Source: Thermodesulfovibrionales bacterium
GTDB taxonomy: Bacteria > Nitrospirota > Thermodesulfovibrionia > Thermodesulfovibrionales > SM23-35
NCBI GenBank assembly: GCA_020062205.1
Contig: JAGUWT010000003.1
Span: 1-6,548 of the forward strand
Direction of reading: 5' to 3'
DNA: 6,548 nt
Made by a program: the position numbers and the translations under genes. Within the stretch, counting starts at the first letter, position 1. The number at the start of each line of letters is the position of its first letter. Of this stretch, positions 1-5,860 are shown one piece after another. Under the pieces are notes generated by a model, which was not told the DNA's origin, did no database searches, and saw only the letters and a program-made list of their open reading frames with translations.

Positions 1-48
1 TCCCAAATCGAGATCATTGAGTTCGGTAGTCGACCACTTCATAGGCAT
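1..48 (-). CDS. IS4-family (IS50/Tn5-like) transposase, N-terminal fragment, cut by window edge
   Basis: Beginning at the ATG at 48..46, the minus strand encodes 16 residues, MPMKWSTTELNDLDLG, before the window ends with the frame still open. They fit the start of the Tn5-type transposase N-terminal DNA-binding domain. In Tn5 the equivalent stretch is W-x4-F-x4-L-G, followed by an arginine-rich helix; here W, L, L and G occur at the same spacing. The start lies 7 bases beyond the stop of the TIR gene and about 47 bases inside a sequence resembling the Tn5 outside end, in the orientation expected for an IS50-group element. A second in-frame ATG at 42..40 is an alternative start. No strong ribosome site is visible. 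Sixteen residues are little evidence alone; the call rests on their agreement with the terminal repeat next to them. The catalytic DDE domain, if intact, lies outside the window. Confidence 0.68.
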   Translation of the reverse strand, partial: MPMKWSTTELNDLDLG

Positions 49-55
49 AAATCGT

Positions 56-1351
56 TTATCTTACAGTAACTTGTCGACTTGTGTATAAGGAGATGGGTTT
101 TACTATGCCTCTATATCTTTCATCATAATAATCACACAGATATGTTTGCTTATTTAACGATCTAAATACTTCTTTTATAGAATCAAGATTTTCAAAGAGA
201 TGTTTAATTTGCTCTTGACTATAGAGTAAGTTTTGATTGTTGCTTTGCTCGCACAACCAATAATCCTTGATTTCATTATTATCAATACTCCTAATTCTAT
301 CAGCCGTTTTTTTGCACCGCAGCATAATAAAACGCCCATTTCTTATTAGCTTTTCAACTAAACCAGATTCTTTTAATTCAGATGAAGTTTTACCAAGAAG
401 ATCATACTTCTCGAAAGTTTGCAATAGCTCTTGAGCAGAATAAAAAGATTTAAGATAGTTTTCACCAATAATAAAAAATACTAAATTCTTACCATTAACC
501 AGATCATGAACATATTTATTTATATCGGCATCCTGATACTCCATATCTTTATCCGTGTGTATCTTTCTTATAAAAGGAAAATATCTGGTTATACATTTAT
601 TTATATCATCCATGACACTCCATAAATCATCTTTGCTTGAATAGGAAAAAAAAGATTTTACAGAATTAAGATAGATTTCACTCCAAGAGTACATCGGAGA
701 TATTGTTTTTCCTTCTATTTTCATTAGATTTTTTCTTGGATCGAAACTAATTTGCTTTTTTGAACTAGCACTGTCAATCATCGAAATTGATTCATAGTAA
801 CCTGTACGTCGCAATGCTTCTATGTATGGGTTATTTTTTGAAGTATTTATAATGAGATGACCAAAACAACCCACCTCCTTAATATGATCAACCAACTGAG
901 AACAGTCAGAGTGAATATCTATAGATACCACACTGCAATTTTTTATCTCACCCTCCACATAAGTTTCAAAGCACTCAATATCAGAAGGCTCATCATCAGA
1001 AGATTCATTAAGAAGATTCACAATGGTATGATACTTATCAGGGAGAAAACAAAATTGCCCATATATCTCTCTCCATAATTTTTCTATTTTATTCCGGGGT
1101 AATGCTGATTCTTGGAAATTAATGCCCTTGATAGCATTACCTTCCAACAGATTATTTACGCAAAAAACAATTCTTCTATACTCGTCGCGACTTAAACAGC
1201 CTGATCGAGCTTTATTTATTATAAATACTCTCTTGTTTTCAGAATTTGCCAATATGGGATATATCAAGTAAACCAAAGCATCAATCAGCTCATTTTTGTG
1301 TATCCTAGTGTCACCCATAACTGGAAAAACTAACGTAAACTTATATCTCAT
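56..1351 (-). CDS. TIR-domain effector-like protein with unknown N-terminal half
   Basis: This 431-residue protein has a TIR domain at about residues 230-395. The FFSYSSKDD motif (234-242) matches the first strand and box 1 of TIR folds. An aspartate-containing loop (267-269) and D-I-N-K-Y-V (276-281) precede a hydrophobic strand (288-295). ENYLKSFYSAQEL (297-309) then matches the conserved S-x-NY-x-S-x3-x2-EL region, in which Glu308 is the candidate catalytic glutamate of NAD-cleaving TIRs. Residues 1-228 look like an alpha/beta region with no family I recognise; an acidic stretch (about 117-126) splits it. No signal peptide or membrane segment is evident. The start codon overlaps the upstream stop as ATGA, with AAGG-like sequence just before it, so translation is probably coupled to the multi-GAF gene. 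The last 12-13 residues (about 419-431) are encoded by the insertion-sequence end, so the native C-terminus is probably lost, although the TIR core looks complete. TIR assignment is fairly firm; enzymatic activity is inferred. The gene is AT-rich relative to the right side of the window. Confidence 0.8.
   Translation of the reverse strand: MRYKFTLVFPVMGDTRIHKNELIDALVYLIYPILANSENKRVFIINKARSGCLSRDEYRRIVFCVNNLLEGNAIKGINFQESALPRNKIEKLWREIYGQFCFLPDKYHTIVNLLNESSDDEPSDIECFETYVEGEIKNCSVVSIDIHSDCSQLVDHIKEVGCFGHLIINTSKNNPYIEALRRTGYYESISMIDSASSKKQISFDPRKNLMKIEGKTISPMYSWSEIYLNSVKSFFSYSSKDDLWSVMDDINKCITRYFPFIRKIHTDKDMEYQDADINKYVHDLVNGKNLVFFIIGENYLKSFYSAQELLQTFEKYDLLGKTSSELKESGLVEKLIRNGRFIMLRCKKTADRIRSIDNNEIKDYWLCEQSNNQNLLYSQEQIKHLFENLDSIKEVFRSLNKQTYLCDYYDERYRGIVKPISLYTSRQVTVR
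77..95 (-). repeat. Tn5-like terminal inverted repeat with embedded DnaA box
   Basis: Read on the minus strand, this 19-base stretch is CATCTCCTTATACACAAGT. The Tn5/IS50 outside end is CTGACTCTTATACACAAGT (known from the literature). The inner 13 bases, CTTATACACAAGT, are identical, and the outer six differ except for the first C. It contains TTATACACA at 80-88, a perfect DnaA-box consensus, as in the Tn5 outside end, where DnaA binding influences transposition. The partner repeat is not in the window. Confidence 0.7.
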
Positions 1352-4300
1352 GAGCTGCCTTGCAAAACACTATTCAAGTAAGATTCTTCTTCCATAGCAA
1401 TACGATTTTTTGACAATTCTTTTATACCACTAGGCCAATTATTTTTACGCCCGTCATCTTTTGTGATCAGAAAAACATGAGATGTCCCATTAGATATATT
1501 AAGTGCAAATTGCTCATCATCAGTGAAAACCCAAGAAGCATCCATTACTTCAGAAACATAGTCAATTTTTTTACCTTTAAGTATATGAGAAAGTTGATAT
1601 TTCACACTATCCTGTAAGGGCATGGAGGATATTTGCAAATAAATCTTGCTTCTCTCTAAATTCGATGGGATTCTTATTTTAATATTAAAGTCATAGCTTT
1701 CAAATTCCATCTGCATGTCACCATCAAGCTTTAACTCTATTAATTGCTTTGCAGCTCTTAAATTAACATTCCTCCCCATATCAATTAAAGTTTCTGTATC
1801 TTTAAATACACCAGTAATGTCAATAACAGCATAAGCACCGTCCTCATATAAATCAAATCCTATGCCATTTTCTTCACTTATAGAAAAACTTAATATTCCT
1901 GAGAAAATAGCCAGAAATATTAAATCAATATCTTGCTTGACAGCGTTTATATTTAAATCTTTGCTGCTACGATCTTTTGTCATTATGTTTGAATCTGAAA
2001 ATTCAATATAATTAGCAGCATTAAGATGAGCAGTTGAAATTACAGACCTTAATGACAATTCGACCTTAGAGCTGCTACTTACTTTTTGCAGTGAGCCTAT
2101 GCGGCAGATGGATTCTTTTATTAAATCTTTTGCATTATTTATAATGGTTATCCCCATCCCCACCTTGATGATATTAATATCATTATTGCTTATAGCTCTA
2201 GTAATAGAATTGCCAATAGAGTTTACAACCATGAGAATATCAGTCAATGAATCTTTTACACCTTCTATTTCCTTTAATGCTAAATGCCTTGTTTTTTCTT
2301 GAAGCTGATTCATCGTATTTGTAGTTTCAGCTTCTCTACGACTACTTTCTTCCGACTGCATCTGATTAAGTAAACTAGAAAAATGGGCGGCAATATTCTC
2401 AAGAAATAGTCTATCACTATCGGTATACAAATAATCGGCTGTAGGGTGATATACCACAATCACACCAACAGCATCACCCTTATTCAAGATGGGCACACCA
2501 AGCCAAGATGCAAAAGGATCTCCAATTTTTTCACTATTGCCATGTTCTTCATACCATTGTATAGAGTCCTTCTTTGTCTTGATTAATATAGGTCTTTTAT
2601 GTATTAATATGTACTCCGTCCTTGGAGTGGATTTTGCGTTTGGTTCAAAAAGTCTTGAGTTTGTTTTAATTATATCTAAACTTCCATCTGATTTTTTCTT
2701 TACAAAAAATGGAAATGATATAATTTTCTTGTCACTATCAAGCAAAGCAATATACATATTTTGCATCAATATGTACGAGTTAATATGGAGATTTGTTAGT
2801 TTGTATACTTCTTCCAAATAATTATCTGAAGCAAATGTTGTTTCGGTAATTGATTTGCCAAATTCAGTCATTGCTTGTAGTCGGCGTTTTTTTCTATCTA
2901 GTGATTGTTTAAAGCTAATAATAGCGAATAACTCTTTGATCGCTGCTGTAGTGCTGTTCCCTAATGGTTTATTTGACCCAATTAATATTATATTTGTTAT
3001 ACGCCCACTTTCAGCACGCGTTGAGAATATAGAGTAATGTTTATCAGATGTCAGTGTAGGAGGTATTTCTTTTGTGTATAAATCAAGAAAATCATCTAGA
3101 GTGACAAGCTCTTCCTTTTCTGAAGATTGGTCTGCAATCTGAATATAGTTATTCAACTCTTTAATATATGGTGCATGTGTATTATTGGCTTTGCTATATG
3201 TTAATTTTATTTCATCAGATTCGCGATCTTTTGAGAAAACAAGAAACTCAGTGTCGCCAAAATTAGATTGTATTATTTTGTAACCCGCATCATATAATTC
3301 AGCATCAGTAAATGTCTTTTGCCCACGAATAAAGTATTTGCGAAATTGTTTACGCTGTTTGCTCATACGACTATTGCGAAAATCACGTAATGTAACCGCA
3401 GTAAACTTTGCGACTTGCTCTAATAGGAACTCTTCGTCTTTGTAGGCATTCTTGTAATTAGAATTTCGCAGCATGAACAAACCAATAACTCTATTTCTAA
3501 TTATCATTGGTATAATAGCACAGGATTGATAATTATTGGGCAGGTGGTTTTTTAGTGCTTCATCTCTATTATTAATCACCTTTATATGATTGTTTGAAAT
3601 CCAATTATTAAAATTATTTCCAAAAAGAGTGACCAGTGATTTTTTTTCTACAACGGTATTATCTCGAAAGTCTTGAATCACCACCCCCCTCTGGCATACA
3701 TAATACAGTTTATCTTCATAAAATGGATGTTGTAGAATAATATCCAACTCTTCCTTTTGAAACCAAGGTTGCGTTTGTTTTTCCTCATTACTGTTTAGCA
3801 AATGCCGAGTAACTGATTGGAATATATCAGCTTCATCTTTAAATTTGGTGGAGTTCGCAGATAAGTCTGCAAGAAACCTATGGGTAATGGCAGAACGGTT
3901 CTTCTCGTCAACGAATCTGATAATAGCGGCAAAACGGTCGGATACTCTGTCAATTATGCGTTCATCCCGTTCATCAAAGGCCGCCTCATCAGAGTTTTCT
4001 AAAATAAAAGCTCCAATGATGCGTTCGCTATCTACCCGCATTGGAACAATTAATATGCTACCACATTCACCAAATCCCATGTTTTGGCATGAAGTCGAGT
4101 CGGTTTTGAGCAATGGAGTGCCAGAATCAATCACAGAAATGATGCTATTAGTGGCAACTCTGTCGAACAGAGAGGTTGGAAGAACGTTATCACCCTCCTG
4201 CAACGTGCCGCGTGAGACAACAATTTTGTACTTGTTAGGTTCCAAGTAAGGTCGATAAACAACAGAGAAAAATGATCTAGGTGCAGGAAAATCCGCAGGG

Positions 4301-4434
4301 AATCGTGTTTGAAGTTTACATATTAACTGTTCTGTCGTTACGTTTGTTTCCCCGATGAGGTTCTGCAAGCAATCGACGACAGTAGATGCTGTTTCCCACT
4401 TATCTGTGGTGAGATTTTGCGTTGAGCTTTCCAT
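1348..4434 (-). CDS. Multi-GAF sensor protein with degenerate histidine-kinase-like C-terminus
   Basis: This is a soluble-looking 1028-residue protein. GAF-like units fall at about residues 15-172, 185-350, 370-510 (the most divergent) and 525-692. Units 1, 2 and 4 end with the typical pattern of a strand such as SILIVPM, CAIIPM or WLGVPIL, a turn, a second strand ending in G-hydrophobic residues, then D-x-(D/E)-x-x-hydrophobic helix. A charged coiled coil (692-735) leads to a dimerisation-like helical region (about 735-785). Residues 830-925 resemble a HATPase domain: QDIDLIFLAIFSGILSF sits where the N-box should be but lacks the asparagines, and the glycine-rich ATP-lid boxes are absent. 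The closing LRAAKQLIE and FNIKIRIPS segments still match the fold's end. No convincing phospho-accepting histidine is seen. Residues 928-1015 could be a decayed receiver, but this is weak. GAF domains commonly bind small ligands such as cyclic nucleotides; the ligand here is unknown. It probably senses a signal and controls the coupled TIR protein by contact rather than phosphotransfer. The ATG start is the first in frame; upstream sequence has no strong ribosome site. Confidence 0.75.
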   Translation of the reverse strand: MESSTQNLTTDKWETASTVVDCLQNLIGETNVTTEQLICKLQTRFPADFPAPRSFFSVVYRPYLEPNKYKIVVSRGTLQEGDNVLPTSLFDRVATNSIISVIDSGTPLLKTDSTSCQNMGFGECGSILIVPMRVDSERIIGAFILENSDEAAFDERDERIIDRVSDRFAAIIRFVDEKNRSAITHRFLADLSANSTKFKDEADIFQSVTRHLLNSNEEKQTQPWFQKEELDIILQHPFYEDKLYYVCQRGVVIQDFRDNTVVEKKSLVTLFGNNFNNWISNNHIKVINNRDEALKNHLPNNYQSCAIIPMIIRNRVIGLFMLRNSNYKNAYKDEEFLLEQVAKFTAVTLRDFRNSRMSKQRKQFRKYFIRGQKTFTDAELYDAGYKIIQSNFGDTEFLVFSKDRESDEIKLTYSKANNTHAPYIKELNNYIQIADQSSEKEELVTLDDFLDLYTKEIPPTLTSDKHYSIFSTRAESGRITNIILIGSNKPLGNSTTAAIKELFAIISFKQSLDRKKRRLQAMTEFGKSITETTFASDNYLEEVYKLTNLHINSYILMQNMYIALLDSDKKIISFPFFVKKKSDGSLDIIKTNSRLFEPNAKSTPRTEYILIHKRPILIKTKKDSIQWYEEHGNSEKIGDPFASWLGVPILNKGDAVGVIVVYHPTADYLYTDSDRLFLENIAAHFSSLLNQMQSEESSRREAETTNTMNQLQEKTRHLALKEIEGVKDSLTDILMVVNSIGNSITRAISNNDINIIKVGMGITIINNAKDLIKESICRIGSLQKVSSSSKVELSLRSVISTAHLNAANYIEFSDSNIMTKDRSSKDLNINAVKQDIDLIFLAIFSGILSFSISEENGIGFDLYEDGAYAVIDITGVFKDTETLIDMGRNVNLRAAKQLIELKLDGDMQMEFESYDFNIKIRIPSNLERSKIYLQISSMPLQDSVKYQLSHILKGKKIDYVSEVMDASWVFTDDEQFALNISNGTSHVFLITKDDGRKNNWPSGIKELSKNRIAMEEESYLNSVLQGSS

Positions 4435-4461
4435 TATGGTAATCCGAATGTTTTACACTAC

Positions 4462-4483
4462 AACCACCTACAAAAAGGCGGTT
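4462..4483 (-). other. Short hairpin spanning the AlaRS-like stop codon
   Basis: On the minus strand, AACCGCC and GGTGGTT can pair as a 7-bp stem with one G-U, around an 8-base loop TTTTTGTA. The stem covers most of the TAA stop of the AlaRS-like gene and ends 27 bases before the start of the multi-GAF gene. No T-run follows it, so it is not a standard intrinsic terminator. It could attenuate, mark a processing site, or mean nothing. Confidence 0.35.
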
Positions 4484-5621
4484 ACCTTGAACACGATAAC
4501 TGACTTTTCCACCGTAATGCTGAACCGCGATCAAACTCGGTTTTCAATCTTGTCACCACTACTTGACTTTTATCGTGTGGTAGGCACTCTAGTATATCAG
4601 AAAAGATACCATTTTGGTTTAAGATTTGCTCTCGTACTTTCTTTACCAATTTACGCATGATGTACTTCCGCCCTCCTCTCCCCGGTGCAGGTGCTCCGTC
4701 TTCGGTGAGTTTTATGAACGCAAACAGGTGGTCAAGAATAATATTGGCTACGTGCAGTTGTTCACCATTGTTGTCGTAATTAGGCAACACCTTAATAAGT
4801 TGCTCGCGCCAGCGATCAAACCGTTTTACGTGGTACACATCAGGCAACCCCCGCAACACCATTTCAGTACGCTCTAGCCCCAACACACATTCCGCAAACA
4901 CCGTCCCCGCCGGAATCAACTTCCCATCGTCATCAATGTAGTTCTCAATAAACAATGAATTAGAAATTTCGACGAACCGACCACACCGACAATTTCCAAT
5001 CGGCTGCTCCCGATTTTCACAAGTAGGACAAGCCACATCCCGCTCATAAAACACTTCCGTATGCGGCCCACACTTCTTGCCATCGCTGGCAATTTGCCCG
5101 GTTGAGTGTTGCCGCCAGAAACAATGTTGTTGATCCAGCCCTACCAATCGCTCTTCCGCAACACCCAAGGCTTTCCAACACTGATAACTCGCCTCATCAC
5201 GCCCGAACTCCGCATCATCCAGATACGTCACCCACAAGCGATCTTTATCCAGCCCCAGTGTTTGAGTCAGGAAATACCACAAGCGCGGCAATACCGTTTC
5301 GCGTTCAGTCGAACCAATATGGAATGCCGCCGACATGTGAAACAAGCTCAAGCGTGTCGGGTCTTCACCCACTTGCTTCATATCGAAATGGCGGAAACAA
5401 GGTTGGGTAAAAGCAAATTTGCCGCCTGTGCTTTGCACAATGGTATCCAGATCATTTTCAACCTGAATTAACCCGGCACTCATCACAAATGACATCGGCA
5501 CAGAATCGTGCAATAACGAAGAAGGAGGTAAACGGGCAAAACCATCCTGCTCGTGCAAAGCGAGAAATGCTTCACTGATGGCGTGGCAATCCATTTCGGC
5601 GTGTTGGGGTGTCGAAGTCAT
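4482..5621 (-). CDS. Stand-alone alanyl-tRNA synthetase-related catalytic domain
   Basis: This 379-residue protein aligns by eye with the class II catalytic core of AlaRS. The motif-2 region TQPCFRHFDM (72-81) is followed by LFHMSAAFHIG (93-103), which corresponds to FFEMLGNFSFG in the E. coli enzyme. CGPHTEVFYERD (184-195) corresponds to the CGPC-x-EIFYD strand, RFVEISNSLFIE (215-226) to the EIWNxVFMQ strand, and LGLERTEMVL (247-256) to the motif-3 GMGLERI. A helical extension (about 285-330) matches the start of the tRNA-recognition domain. True AlaRS is about 875 residues; the rest of the tRNA-recognition domain, the editing domain and C-Ala are missing. A Cys4 motif (C198, C201, C211, C213) is inserted between core strands and may bind zinc. 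The protein could adenylate an amino acid, perhaps alanine, but its acceptor is unknown and it cannot proofread in cis. The ATG at 5621 has a GGGAT sequence about 10 bases upstream; Met10 lacks one. The last 60 codons lie in AT-rich DNA, which hints at a junction or truncation. Confidence 0.82.
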   Translation of the reverse strand: MTSTPQHAEMDCHAISEAFLALHEQDGFARLPPSSLLHDSVPMSFVMSAGLIQVENDLDTIVQSTGGKFAFTQPCFRHFDMKQVGEDPTRLSLFHMSAAFHIGSTERETVLPRLWYFLTQTLGLDKDRLWVTYLDDAEFGRDEASYQCWKALGVAEERLVGLDQQHCFWRQHSTGQIASDGKKCGPHTEVFYERDVACPTCENREQPIGNCRCGRFVEISNSLFIENYIDDDGKLIPAGTVFAECVLGLERTEMVLRGLPDVYHVKRFDRWREQLIKVLPNYDNNGEQLHVANIILDHLFAFIKLTEDGAPAPGRGGRKYIMRKLVKKVREQILNQNGIFSDILECLPHDKSQVVVTRLKTEFDRGSALRWKSQLSCSR

Positions 5622-5679
5622 GCAGCAAATATCCCGTTGGGGGTGACGGAGTGCCGACCTTGAATAAGGTGGCTTAATC

Positions 5680-5751
5680 CTTCACCGACTTATAGCAAGA
5701 TTACGGATATTTTTCCACCGCTTAGCTCAAGATATACCCTCTTCACCGACT
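5680..5751. repeat. 11-bp direct repeat upstream of the AlaRS-like gene
   Basis: CTTCACCGACT occurs exactly at 5680-5690 and again at 5741-5751, 61 bases apart start to start. On the coding strand of the downstream gene it reads AGTCGGTGAAG. Both copies lie between the phased repeat cluster and the start codon, so they could be regulator sites or parts of the leader. Two copies of 11 bases in so short a region is unlikely by chance, but no known family of sites is recognised. Confidence 0.5.
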
Positions 5752-5770
5752 GTCTTTTGGTGGAACATAA

Positions 5771-5851
5771 TGGCGGATAACTTGACTTTTGGCCGATAAA
5801 TGGCGGATAAGAGCTGTTTTTAGCCAAAAATGGCTGATAAATGGCGGATAA
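5771..5851. repeat. Cluster of five TGGCNGATAA direct repeats; candidate operator
   Basis: Five copies of TGGC(G/C/T)GATAA begin at 5771, 5790, 5801, 5831 and 5842. All have the same orientation; three have G at the variable position, one C and one T. Copies 2-3 and 4-5 form two pairs with an 11-base start-to-start step, and the pairs are offset by 41 bases. Spacings of 19, 11, 30 and 11 bases are close to 2, 1, 3 and 1 helical turns, so the copies would lie on roughly one face of the DNA. The cluster sits just after the AraC-type gene and 150-230 bases before the AlaRS-like start. This suits a regulatory array for the downstream genes. Copy 4 also overlaps a small palindrome, AGCCA-AAAA-TGGCT (5822-5835). 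No convincing -10/-35 pair for the minus strand could be fixed in this region. Confidence 0.6.
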
Positions 5852-5860
5852 CGCCCTCAC

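Larger units (their letters stand above)
1..95 (-). mobile_element. Left end of an IS4-family, IS50-group insertion sequence (partial)
   Basis: The element is inferred from two independent signals in the correct order and orientation: a Tn5-like terminal sequence at 77-95, then a transposase-like start codon at 48. The rest of the element lies beyond the left edge, so neither its second terminal repeat nor the 9-bp target duplication typical of this group can be seen. The outer boundary is uncertain by a few bases (about 89-97), because only the inner 13 bases match the Tn5 outside end exactly. The insertion falls inside the reading frame of the TIR gene, so the last dozen or so codons of that gene come from the element. 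Confidence 0.68.

Noticed and set aside
857..1078. Plus-strand open frame of 73 codons
   Set aside because: Lies wholly inside the TIR gene on the other strand, with no ribosome site or recognisable domain.
2489..2821. Plus-strand open frame of 110 codons
   Set aside because: Antisense to the fourth GAF unit of the large gene; composition is a shadow of the coding strand.
3845..4249. Plus-strand open frame of 134 codons
   Set aside because: Antisense to the first GAF unit; no domain or conserved motif.
4435..4481. Separate promoter for the multi-GAF gene in the 47-bp gap
   Set aside because: No -35/-10 pair with acceptable spacing was found; cotranscription with the AlaRS-like gene or a promoter inside its AT-rich tail remains possible.
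5106..5471. Plus-strand open frame of 121 codons (and the overlapping 102-codon frame)
   Set aside because: Antisense to the well-supported AlaRS-like gene.
5782..5811. Plus-strand TTGACT followed after 18 bases by GATAAG, resembling a sigma-70 promoter
   Set aside because: It faces into the 3' end of the AraC-type gene with no plus-strand gene to serve, and its -10-like part belongs to the TGGCNGATAA repeat. An antisense transcript cannot be excluded.
5822..5835. Palindrome AGCCA-AAAA-TGGCT as a terminator for the AraC-type gene
   Set aside because: The stem has only 5 bp and no T-run follows it in the direction of transcription.
5771..5851. CRISPR array
   Set aside because: The repeats are only 10 bases and some spacers are absent or 1 base long, so the arrangement does not fit CRISPR.
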